Assembly: GCF_003171515.1 (NCBI RefSeq)
Contig: NC_089390.1
Location: 7,006,001 to 7,070,000 of the forward strand
Source of the DNA: Pyrenophora tritici-repentis
Taxonomy: Eukaryota > Ascomycota > Dothideomycetes > Pleosporales > Pleosporaceae
Length of the DNA stretch: 64,000 nt
Reading direction: 5' to 3'
Shown here: piece by piece, positions 42,026-52,023 of the stretch
How the letters are laid out: the number at the start of each line of letters is the position of its first letter
Numbering within the stretch: position 1 is the first letter of the stretch
Translations under genes and position numbers: made by a program
Notes under the pieces: generated by a model
Databases searched by the model: none
Told to the model about the DNA's origin: nothing
What the model saw: the letters and a program-made list of their open reading frames with translations, nothing else

Positions 42026-43499
42026 ATGTCTGGTCAACAATCGAGCAGCAAATATATACTCTTTGGCGGTATTCGGGTCGACATCAGTCAGCTCGACTTC
42101 AGTGACCACACTTCCAATGTGGGCGCTATCAAGTCTTCAAGTATCGTCTTCATCGCCTTTATTATTCCGGTCGTTGCATTACGGATTTATTCTAGAATGA
42201 AATGCGGCCATCGTATCTTCGCGGATGACAGTAGGAAGTCACATTTCATCATATGACTTCGCTAACGCAAACCAGTCCTTATCCTGTGTGCAGCAGCATT
42301 TACAGTGGGTCTAGCTGTGATGTGCATCGCAGGTATGCACCACGTATTCGCCATTTTGATCTAATCTAACGACAACGACAGCAACTAATTATGGCCTGGG
42401 AGAGCATATTTGGCTGATCCCCATAGGGAGTGTCTTTGAGACGATGAAGGGCTGCATATTGGTATGTATCATTAGCCCTCAGCCCTCAACCACCTCGAAA
42501 GCGAGTGCAATTGCTGACCATTTATAGTATCTCTTCATCTGCCAAATCTTGTACGCCTTCGCCATCGCTTTTACCAAGCTCTCCATCATAGCGTCCTATC
42601 TTCGCTTGTTCCCAGACAAAATGTTTCGCATATGGATGTACATACTGTCCTTCTCTATCGTGGGGTTATGGTTCACAGGTAAGGCACATTAGCCAATTTC
42701 ACACTTGAAACTAGCTCACACATCCTCAGGCGTCTTTGTCACAGTCTTTCAGTGCACCCCAGTCCGCGGCGCCTGGGATTTCACTATACCGGGCCGCAGA
42801 TGCATCAACTACGTCACATATCTGTACGCGAGTTCAGCTGTGAATGTAGCTACCGACATCATACTTTGCCTCTTGCCTTTGCCACACCTCTGGAAACTGC
42901 AGCTACCACTTAGGGAACGAGTTGTGCTTTGTGTGTTGCTGGCAGGAGGTGTAAGGTATGTGATCCCGTCACCAAGTTCGGGCTATACTGACAATTCATA
43001 GTGCATGTGTTGTGGGAAGCGTCCGTATTGCCTTCCTCGGCCGACTACGTGTCTTGGACACTACGCGTAAGTGACTTCCAGCTCCTTACCCTCCTTACAC
43101 ATCCAAGCATCTAACAATTGTGTAGACGACAGCGTACCAGGCCTGATCATGTCAGTCGGAGAATGCAGTCTAGGAATCATCTCCGTCAGCTTCGCATCCT
43201 TTCGTCCACTAGTAAAGCGATTCCTATCGACACCGAACTCCACGCCTCAGCCGTCAGTCCCGCTACAAAAACGTAGCAACTATACCAGCAGTACCAATAC
43301 ATTGCCCAAGCTCCTAAGCGGAAAGGGAACGGAGCTTTCGCACAGATCTTCGTTCACACAACTCACCGACAAGGGTGCGTCCCACGACTACTTCACTGCT
43401 CCCGCTGGAAGTCAAGCGAGCGTGGAAGAACGGACTACAGGTTTCGAGGATAGGGAGTCATTGGAAACTGAGTGGGAACGATATGTTGCTACATGTTGA
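42026..43499 (+). CDS. SAT4/rhodopsin-domain integral membrane protein
   Basis: Seven exons (42026-42230, 42276-42332, 42382-42461, 42528-42678, 42730-42955, 43002-43066, 43126-43499) with introns of 45-66 nt give 385 aa; every junction keeps frame. Several hydrophobic helices are visible, including SSSIVFIAFIIPVVALRIYSR, LILCAAAFTVGLAVM and ILSFSIVGLWFTGVFVTVF. The family signature YLFICQILYAFAIAFTKLSI, FQCTPVRGAWD and the later IILCLLPLPHLWKLQL are typical of the fungal rhodopsin-domain (SAT4) family, and a cytosolic Ser/Thr-rich tail follows. These proteins are seven-helix and often receptor-like in filamentous ascomycetes, but ligands are largely unknown. Confidence 0.85.
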
Positions 43500-44059
43500 T
43501 GTCCCGGAGAACTGGCAATCAACTGTACTGGGAGAAGTAGGTTGGACATGCGTATACTGAGTCGTCGTAAAAGAAACCCACCTATACCCATACCAACCCG
43601 GCAATGCTTTCACATTATAACCATACAAGTCTATCTCATAAGCTCACTTCCCGACCTTGGCACGCACGAGAAGCACGGTGAGACTCCTATTCTGCCTGCC
43701 TGCCAAGGAAGCCAAGATACCAGCTCATCTCCTTGACTGGCTATGGTTGATTGCGCAACTATTCTTCTACAGGAAGGCGTCACGTACCACCGCATCGTCG
43801 TTGCAGCAAAAAAGAAGCAGGCTATGTTTTCAGCTATGCTGCGCACGGGGCTGAGTAGCTTGATCTTCGTTAATCTGGGCGATCAGGCTGCTCACATGCG
43901 GAATACATATGTCTACGATGCAACGCTACCTATCAGGTCATCATCGCTATAACCTCCAATATCAAGTCATATAAACAAGTCCTTGTTCAACCTCTGATCA
44001 TCACCAACATATCTACCACCTTCTTCTCGGCACAACACCGCTACTAAACTTCCACTACC
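43500..44059. other. intergenic region
   Basis: 560 nt with no supported gene; it ends in the promoter of the small secreted protein (TATAAA at 43970-43975). Confidence 0.5.
43970..43975 (+). promoter_or_regulatory. TATA-like element of the small secreted protein gene
   Basis: TATAAA lies 85 nt before the ATG at 44060, a spacing compatible with a real TATA box and a short leader. Confidence 0.45.
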
Positions 44060-44311
44060 ATGAAGCTCGCAACCCCAACAACATTACTACTCGCAACCCT
44101 GCTTCATACCGCCCTTGCCGCACCCGCCGCCGACGGCGCAGTACCGAAACTCACACTCGAGCAACGAGCCAGCATCTCGACAGGCGGCAAGGCTGGTGTA
44201 AATGTGTATAACATGGTCAATGCAGCGGCCGACTTATATGCGCCAAGTCGTCTGTTGCAAGGCGCTTTTCTGGGGCTGGGTGTTGTGGAGGCTATGAGAC
44301 TGTGGATGTAG
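44060..44311 (+). CDS. small secreted protein, cysteine-free
   Basis: This single exon encodes 83 aa. Residues 1-20 (MKLATPTTLLLATLLHTALA) form a clear signal peptide ending in ALA before APAADG. The mature part is about 63 aa with no cysteine, a short polar stretch and a hydrophobic C-terminus (LLQGAFLGLGVVEAMRLWM). It matches no family I know. Its size and secretion fit small secreted proteins or candidate effectors, but lack of Cys and the hydrophobic end also allow a small membrane-associated peptide. Confidence 0.6.
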   Translation: MKLATPTTLLLATLLHTALAAPAADGAVPKLTLEQRASISTGGKAGVNVYNMVNAAADLYAPSRLLQGAFLGLGVVEAMRLWM

Positions 44312-44831
44312 GGTGTAGGGTGGTGCTAGGCGCCATGAGCTGGTTGGGTGGGGTGGAAGTTTTATACAGCAAGCGCGTTATTATTAGGCTTTTGTTTTGT
44401 TTGTTTGTAGCGTTGAATTATACGATACCCATATCAGACGAATCTTTTTCAGAGAGTGACAGGAAACGCCTTCGTCTGTATGACGCATTTGCCTGAATTC
44501 GCGAAGCCTTCCGCTACGCCATCGCACGTGACAGACCAACACCTCTGGAACCGAGTTTTCGCCATTCGGCAAGGACCCCCTCTGCTTCATCCTACCATAC
44601 TCGACATGCCAAGTCTTGTACATCAACCACAGTATGGCGGTATTGATCGACAAGCAGACAATCAGTCAATAGGTATCGGAAGCAAGATTTGGAGCGGATA
44701 ATTCATAAATATTGGTATCTCCGTAACTACATTAAAAGCTAGTAAAACAACGCCGTGCAATGCAACCCCAACGCTACGCTATGCAAGCCAAAAACACTTT
44801 TGTACAAACGCAATGGGTTCCATGCGATTGC
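44312..44831. other. intergenic region
   Basis: 520 nt between the small secreted protein gene and the 3' end of the permease gene. No supported gene or repeat. Confidence 0.5.
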
Positions 44832-46454
44832 TCAAAGGAACTTGTTCATAATCTTCTTCCATCCGCTTGCGGATGACTCTTCCCATGTCTCAGCTAGCTC
44901 GTCCTCGAACTTTCCGTTGACAAGGTCGGCCTCAGCGGGGTTAATGAACTTGCTCTTAGTCGCGATCTTGTGGCCGGTGTAAAGCACAGCGAACAGAATC
45001 AGACTGATGTAGGCGATGAAGAAGTTCTCGACGTTCCAGGGGACGAAAGCGGTGAAACCCTGGGTGATGGTAATGATGGCGCAGAAGGTTACTCCGTAAA
45101 TGGCGAGACCGCGGCCACCCCATGACTTAAATGGGAGTGTGTCGCGGTCGATGTTCTGGGCCTTGAGAGCGCGCATAAAGGCAAGATGGCAGATCAAGAT
45201 GCATGTCCAGGCAATGAAACCGGCGACGGAAACAATGTTGAGGAGCCAGTTGAAGGCCTTGCCACCGTTGGAGCTGAGGTTCATGTAGGCCAAAAGACCC
45301 ATAGCGGCTGTAACCGCGGTAGCCCAGTAGGGAACACCTCGCTTGCTCGAGGCCTTGAGGAACGCAGGGGCGCACTGTTCTTCAGCGAGACCGACAAGGA
45401 TACGGCTTCCGGAATAGACGTTCGAGCTGGCGGCTGAGAGGACAACGGTAAGAAGAATAGCGTTGAAAATGTCGGGAAGGGCAGAAACACCGGCGAGTTG
45501 AAAGGCAATGACCATTGGCGACGAACCAGCGTTTGTGGCACCAATCTGCAGACCTTCGTTGTCGTACGGAACCAGGATACCGACGAAGAAGATGCTGAAG
45601 ACGAAAAGGATAAAGATGCTCCAGAAGGTCTTTCGAATGGCCTGAGGCATGGTTACACGAGGGTTGGCCGACTCTCCAGCACCAATGGCACAAAGCTCAG
45701 TACCTTGGTAGGCGAAACCAGCTTGGATGAGCACAGCCCAGAACCCAACAAACTTGGCAACGGCTCCCTCAGCGAGGTAGGGCGCGAAAGCACCAGGGGA
45801 GTCCCAGTACTTGAAGCCGATGTAGCCCTGCGCACCGACTCCAGCGTTCATGCAGATTGCGTAGATCCAGAAACCGACAAGGGCGACGACCTTGATGAGG
45901 GCAAACCAGAACTCAAATTCTCCGAAGATGTCGACAGGCAAGAAGTTGACGGCGGTGATGGGTACCCAGAAGATGGTAATGAAGATACCAATGCTCAGAT
46001 CCTGGTCCCACCATTGAATGATAAGGCCGGCGGCTGTGAGCTCAAGAGCATAGGTGATGGACCATGAAAACCAGTAGATCCATCCCATGGCGAAGCCCAG
46101 GGAGGGGTCAACGAATCGAGCAGCATATTGTGTGAAAGCACCGGAGATGGGGAGGTAGGTTGCCATCTCAGCCAGACTGAGCATGACAGAGTAGACTAGA
46201 GTACCGACGAAGACATAAGCCAGGAGTGCACCAGCAGGACCAGCAGTAGCAATAGAGCCACCACTGGCAATGAAGACACCAGTTCCTACTGTTCCACCAA
46301 TTGCAACGAATTGCAAATGGCGGGAACTCAGCTTGCGCTGAAGCTCGCCCTCTGCGGGGGCAGCAGTCTGCTTCTCAACATCGCTCCCTGAATGAGAAAC
46401 CGACTTGTCCGAGCGGTGGTCCATTTTTGGCGTTATTTCCTGAGCGGATGCCAT
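44832..46454 (-). CDS. amino-acid permease, APC superfamily (YAT family)
   Basis: This single exon encodes 540 aa from the ATG at 46454; a frame extension further upstream has no ATG. A hydrophilic N-terminus of about 50 aa leads into some twelve membrane helices. The first carries the family's substrate-binding signature FVAIGGTVGTGVFIASGG. Other conserved pieces are LAEMATYLPISGAFTQYAARFVDPSLGFAMGW and FAYQGTELCAIGAGESANPR. The family imports amino acids by proton symport at the plasma membrane. Substrate preference cannot be told from the sequence. A C-terminal acidic tail is a likely site of ubiquitin-dependent turnover, as in yeast relatives. Confidence 0.88.
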   Translation of the reverse strand: MASAQEITPKMDHRSDKSVSHSGSDVEKQTAAPAEGELQRKLSSRHLQFVAIGGTVGTGVFIASGGSIATAGPAGALLAYVFVGTLVYSVMLSLAEMATYLPISGAFTQYAARFVDPSLGFAMGWIYWFSWSITYALELTAAGLIIQWWDQDLSIGIFITIFWVPITAVNFLPVDIFGEFEFWFALIKVVALVGFWIYAICMNAGVGAQGYIGFKYWDSPGAFAPYLAEGAVAKFVGFWAVLIQAGFAYQGTELCAIGAGESANPRVTMPQAIRKTFWSIFILFVFSIFFVGILVPYDNEGLQIGATNAGSSPMVIAFQLAGVSALPDIFNAILLTVVLSAASSNVYSGSRILVGLAEEQCAPAFLKASSKRGVPYWATAVTAAMGLLAYMNLSSNGGKAFNWLLNIVSVAGFIAWTCILICHLAFMRALKAQNIDRDTLPFKSWGGRGLAIYGVTFCAIITITQGFTAFVPWNVENFFIAYISLILFAVLYTGHKIATKSKFINPAEADLVNGKFEDELAETWEESSASGWKKIMNKFL

Positions 46455-47739
46455 ATTGGTGAAGTCTCGACGGTGGACCCGGGGATGGGACTGGACGTTT
46501 GAAAGGCGAAGACACAATGTGTATGATGGATGTCAATGGCGCAAGTACCAGGGACAGAGTCAATATTTCAATCAAAGTCGTGGGAACCACAGTGGAGTCA
46601 TCTCGCACGACTCCATGACCCGTGGTGTTAGCCGTCGGCGTACTCCACGCTCTGGAAAGCCAGTCGACCATCCAATTTTTCATTGTCGGTCCACATGGCG
46701 GGTTACATTGTCGGTTTTGCCGCGCAAGATGCAGAATTTGGACCGTGACAGTAGCAGGGTCGAAAATTTCTAGCAAGGATCCCATCGGCTACGAGCGGGT
46801 CGCGGCCGCCGGCAAGTGCGAGCTTGACCACAACAGTACAAGTACATTGCTTGTTGCGGAATTGACCAGTCTAACGCAGCTGCCGAGGATTCCCATCAGA
46901 AAATCTCTGCAGCTTAGCAGTGCCAATTTCGGGGAACGGGTGGCGAAGGATGATGTTCGGGTTAGTACAAGAGCCGGGCCATCATCGGGTCACGGTCTTG
47001 GCATTGAACGAGTAACATCTCCTCCATCGGAAAAGCTCACCTGCCTCATCAAGAACTTCCCGTGGGCGGCTGAGTGCTTAGTTGAGACCGTTACTTCAGA
47101 GATTTGTCTTATCAGTTCGCGAAAGAAACTTTCCGGAAGTTTGCACAAAGCTACCAATCATCACATGATATCACATGTTCGCCCAGGGGCCGGATTTGAC
47201 GAAATGACGGTTCCAAACGGTATTATCACGACATCGCGTGTCAAGTTGTACATAGATAGTTGATCCACGTCTCTTTCGGGAGTAGAACAAGGGTGATCAT
47301 GAAATGGTCGTACCATACTAGAATCCTACGTAACAAGACAGACATGGGCGTCAGTGTACCTAGGTATCCATATGCAGCATATGTAGGGCCCTTTACTATC
47401 TTGAGGTGGAGGGACGTACTCAGGTTCAGTAACATAATCAAGACAGTACAGGGACTAGGCCCCAGATGTCTCAGCCCTATGCACTCCAGAACGTGTGGTA
47501 CTACCATCGTACCGAAGCATGGGACCCAGCCGAACGCTCCCCGGACTTTCCAAGGCTAGATCCGGGGATGTCTTAGCACCCTGAAGTGTTCTGGGGGGAT
47601 CCGCTACGTTCGCGAACCATTGGCCTTACTCGGCGTCTAGTCTAGTACGCCCACCCGTTACCACCATGTCTCTCTAACAAAGTTATCGTTTGTCAAAAGC
47701 AACCTACGTCATGAGACGAAATTATTTGATTCTCAATGA
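46455..47739. other. long upstream region of the permease gene
   Basis: 1.3 kb divergent interval. The 213-codon plus-strand frame (46622-47263) has unremarkable composition and no motif; I do not support it as a gene. No repeat stands out. Confidence 0.4.
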
Positions 47740-47903
47740 GTGATTCATATTATCGGGATCGATAATGGAGCCTGTGCTTTGCTTGTGGGCTATATATCAG
47801 CACGCGAACGTAGACCACAAGGCAGCTCAAACGATATCTTGTACAGCATTGACCTTCTCACAATAACCACACTGAATGGAGAGTATGACCACTTTCAATC
47901 TAC

Positions 47904-49187
47904 TTGTCTAGCATCACGACGTCGGAAAGTACTCGGAGACTTCACTGGAGTCAACGAATTGCGCTTGTTAGACATAACCTCCACGCCGCCAGGAGGACGA
48001 ACGACTTCAGCTTCTTCAAGTCACTGCAGGCTCATGCGCTCATTGAAGGTAGTGGTCATGTCGCCCTTCTCTACTCCTCGCTCTGCGATAACGCCGACTC
48101 GGTTATATCGACACTCGATAACCTCAATGCCGGCATCGCCTACGTCCATCAAGATGCGTTCAAAGCTGTGTATGATGCTGCCAAAGCTGCCATTAACAAC
48201 ACCAACCAATCGACCCACGATCGGCGGTCATTGCTTCTCGTGGACATCTGCCAACAACGTGACATGGCGGACCACGCCATTGAAAAGACGACAAACTCGG
48301 CTGTCAACCTAATCCAGGCCCAGCCAGCCGAATTTCAAGATGCTGTGGCAAACGCTTGGATTACTGGGACAAAAATCATCGCCGACGCCGTCAGTGTCTG
48401 CCTGGCCGAAATGAAGCAGCTTGAAGAAGGATTTGATGATTTCATTCGGCTGGAGTATTCTTGGAACTGTATCCAGTCTTCTATCGATTCGGCCATCTCC
48501 GCTCTCCGGGGGATTTTCAGCCCAATGGCTACACCGAACAATAACAATAATGTGCCCCAACCCACACCCGATAGACAGCTCAGTGTCTCCTCGATCAGCT
48601 CAGATCATCCTGGCGCTGCGAGCAACCGAAGCCGAAACTCGTCTACGGCTTCTGCTTCCAGCTTCATCAAGAAAGCTCTAAGCCACGGGCAGCATTATCC
48701 GTCACCAACGGTAAAGTCGACCCGGACTGGCTCGGTCTCCCTTTCGTCTCCACAACCAGAAGCGAACGCGAGAGGCTTCCGCGCAAGTATGAGTGCAGCC
48801 TGTCCTACAAGGATGTCAAACTTTGATGACCACCCTCATACGATATTGACTACCATCCCACCCACACCTGCAGTAGTCGAGATTGGCAGCAGTAATAGCG
48901 ACGGACTGCTCAGCCCATTTAAGCACGACGCAGATTACTTTACCTTTGACATGAGCAGTAATAAGGGAAAGAATAACGAAGAGGAAGCATCTAACGATAA
49001 CTTGATGCATCTGTAAGTTGAAGAATCATGATTTTAGAGCACTCCAGCTAACTTACATGGCAGCGAAGGGTTGGACCCCCTGTACTCGCCTGCAGTGGAT
49101 GAGGTCATTCAAAGGCCTGCTCTGTTGACACTCAGGAGGTTATCCGAGACGTTCAACATATCGCCTACCGCCGCTATTGCAGTCTAG
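47904..49187 (+). CDS. conserved-looking helical protein with Ser-rich tail, 5' end unresolved
   Basis: The open frame 47904-49012 continues across a 51-nt intron (49013-49063; GTAAGT, CTAAC, CAG) into 49064-49187, ending at TAG. The first in-frame ATG is at 48264, well inside the helical domain, so a 5' exon is missing. A donor at 47883 joined to an acceptor at 47929, 47938 or 47950 would extend the protein upstream, but that exon also lacks an ATG. The N-terminal 200 aa are helical (RIALVRHNLHAARR to SAISALRGIF), followed by a Ser/Asn/Pro-rich disordered tail. No family is recognised. Confidence 0.55.
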
Positions 49188-51313
49188 ACGCCTACTCTTA
49201 GCCCCTAGATTGCTATAGCATCTTTCATATAACCAAGTTGTCATTTCCGGTGTTTGTCCTATGCTAAGCACGCGTCGCAGTACTTGTTTTAGCAGTAGTA
49301 CATGTCGTTTCTCAAACCAATGGCTATCGTAATGCAAGTGCATACCGTTCATCTCTGCATTGAATTGCGCGGCCCCAAAGTATCTGAGTGTAACTCTCCC
49401 TTCAGGTAGCTCGCATAGCCGCCTTTCATCACAATGCAGGAACGTATTCACCGGCGATGCCGCATAGAATGCATGGTAGTTGCTTTCTTTGCCTGCCATG
49501 CATGCGCTCCTAGTTTACCTACTCGCCCCTTGCGCCACCACCTGCCAGGATGATCGCCTCGCGTGGAAGATTGCAATTGGTCTGCACGTGCATGTAGAAA
49601 CTTACTAACGGCGTCGACAGCGTAATGCACCTCAAATAGACCGAGCATATCCTGCGATTGGATGTTGCGAAATAATGATGTAAAGTTCTTGGACAGCCGT
49701 TGAGATCTTGCTGTGCTGTTCAGGAACAAGGTCGCGGTGTGACGTAGATCGATGTAGGCGAGGTCGGGCTGTCACGCCCAAATTAGGTAACGCGCACAAC
49801 GAGTGGGGCAACGGTCTGGGCATGCAACGTTCCGTTCCTCTCATCTTGCACAACGACTCCTGAAAGACGGGGGAGTCCTTGCATGTAACCCCATACTGGA
49901 AGACACGGCCGTTCAATTTCGTGTTCGGCAAACTTTCACTAAACACGCCACGTAAATTGGAGAGTCACAAAATCTCCCGCACAACCAGACATGAGCAGTG
50001 AACTCTTCATTTGTCCTATACAATACACACCCTTGTGCTATATAACGCCGCTGGTCGGGCCATCGCCAGGTTTTGGTCGACGGTCCGCATCTTAACTTGG
50101 AGTGGGCTTCTAAATTCCTATTCGTTACAGAGCCCTGTCAGAAGCGTTTTAGCCGCATTTTCAATTGTTTTTTTTACAAGTCCCCTGCATCCCTATCACA
50201 GTCACATACGGGGCTCAAGATTGAAGGCTTTGAGAATTATTTGCCACTTCTTACCGGTGTTGCCCACCTTGAAGAGATCTACCGGTTGCTAAAGAAAGAA
50301 AAGAAGAAAGACAGAAGGAAGAGTTGAGAAGATCGTATGATGTGAAGTACCCTGGTGCTGAGCCGCCATAGCGTAGGTGGATCTCTTACCTCACATCCGG
50401 CTGGGTTGAGATTGACGTGAGGATCGCAATCGCATTCATGGCTCTCAGGCCATTGCCGTGCAATTCCGTGACCGTGGTCTACATGTACATACGCATAATG
50501 CTTTTGCATATGTTTGACTTGGTAAACCTCTCGCGCGGAGATGAGCATTATGCGACGTTTGAACGAGTGCCTCGTTAGCCGGTACCCCAGCTCACCGACG
50601 TCACTGTGCTCGAGCCTCAGAAGTTCGCGTGCTACTGGCTATCCCATGGCAGCATCCGCCTCGCCACCAGGCTCCTAACGGACGGCTCGAAAGTAACTGT
50701 GCATATAGGCAGTATGTAGTATGTCGTGCGTGTACCCTGCAGTAAGAATACGCGCCAGGGGTAGTCAAAAGATGCCCATTTTGTCGCCCTGTCCATCTGA
50801 TCACTACCACGAACAGGTATAACACCGGCACGGATCTACGCTCCACATATCCAAGCCATGGCAGCTCGAACCGGCACGTTTCAAGATCAACAGCCCTAAC
50901 GGACACTCCATCCTCGCTACCAGCCAGTCAACATGATCGTCCAGGCACAGGGAAGCCGGGACAGCCTCGATCGACGTCACTGCCTACCAGGTCTAGATGC
51001 GCCATCAATGAGTTGGGACACTAGATGGGCCCCTCATCATAATACCCACTCATCATGGACGTGCTGCCCTGGCAGTAATGACGATCATGGTCTGGTAGTG
51101 GGAATACCTGATGACGATGGCAATGCGATGTAATGGCGCAGACGGATCCTTGAAATGAACCTTGAACAGCTGGAGTTGAAATGGTATAAAGAGGGCAGCG
51201 ACGTCGACTGTTGAAGAGCATCACAACATCAACTCACATCAACAACATTACAACACCACTTCAACCAACACTTTCTTCTTCCCAAAGAACCAACCCCCCA
51301 AACAACCATCAAC
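49188..51313. other. 2.1-kb region before the hydrophobin gene
   Basis: A chain of minus-strand frames (49140-49499, 49448-49729, 49632-49946) looks partly protein-like but shows no start codon for the outermost frame and no convincing introns. The rest is the hydrophobin promoter, with TATAAA at 51185. Confidence 0.4.
51185..51190 (+). promoter_or_regulatory. TATA box candidate of the hydrophobin gene
   Basis: TATAAA stands 124 nt before the start codon. A CA-rich leader (CAACATCAAC type repeats) runs from about 51230 to the ATG, which is usual for highly expressed fungal genes. Confidence 0.55.
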
Positions 51314-51657
51314 ATGCAGTTCACCATCACCGCCGTCCTCGCCTTCGCGGCCACCGCTGCCTTTGCTGCTCCCCTCGATGAGCGCCAGGTTGGTCTCTGC
51401 TCTTCCGGCAACCCCGTCTGCTGCGCTACCGATGTCCTGAACCTCGCCAACTTGGACTGCGCTCCTCGTAAGTCATTCTTCTTCTCAAACTATCAAGAAA
51501 CGCGGTTACTAACAACCGCCCAGCTGCCACCACCCCCACCAGCATCAACGCTTTCATCGACGGATGCGCTGCTGGGGGCCAGCAGGCCAAGTGCTGCCTC
51601 CTCCCCATCCTCGGCCAGGCTCTCATCTGCTCCGACGTCAACCCCACCGCTGCTTAA
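51314..51657 (+). CDS. class II hydrophobin
   Basis: Two exons (51314-51467 and 51524-51657) with a 56-nt intron (GTAAGT, CTAAC, CAG) give 95 aa. A signal peptide (MQFTITAVLAFAATAAFA) is followed by the eight-Cys pattern C-x6-CC-x11-C-x16-C-x8-CC-x10-C. All spacings except the first are exactly those of class II hydrophobins; the first loop is 6 residues rather than the usual 9-10. Motifs CCATDVLNLANLDC and CCLLPILGQALIC are close to the Trichoderma type. Hydrophobins are secreted, assemble at air-water interfaces and coat hyphae and spores. Confidence 0.92.
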
Positions 51658-52023
51658 GCGCCTTCCAATACCCTGTTTTCTCTCCTGGCGCGTAGTGTAC
51701 AATATTGAGCTATCACTCGCGGCCAGGGTTGTTTGAGATTTGTACAACACTTGTTTTATATTCGATATTAGGGACTAGGGTGATACTTAATACAAGATTT
51801 CACATGGACCAACTTTTCATTATGCTGTGATGTACTATGATTCCAAAGACTTCGAAAGCTACCGTGATGAAGGAACTAAAAAGTCTAACTCGAAACAAAC
51901 CCTAACCATCCTTGCTCAATATCCTACACGCTCAGGGTATCATGGAAAACAGAAATAAACCCCCCAGTAAAGTATCGAAACAGTTCGGTAAAGTTTCCGT
52001 CAAAAATATGTCCAACTTCCACC
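51658..52023. other. short 3'-3' interval
   Basis: 366 nt between the hydrophobin stop codon and the end of the minus-strand repeat protein gene. No gene seen. Confidence 0.5.

Noticed and set aside
46622..47263. 213-codon frame upstream of the permease
   Set aside because: No recognisable domain or start context; composition is random-like.
49140..49946. Chain of three minus-strand frames
   Set aside because: Some stretches look protein-like, but the outer frame starts with GTG, no ATG exon or good introns were found, and no family is visible.
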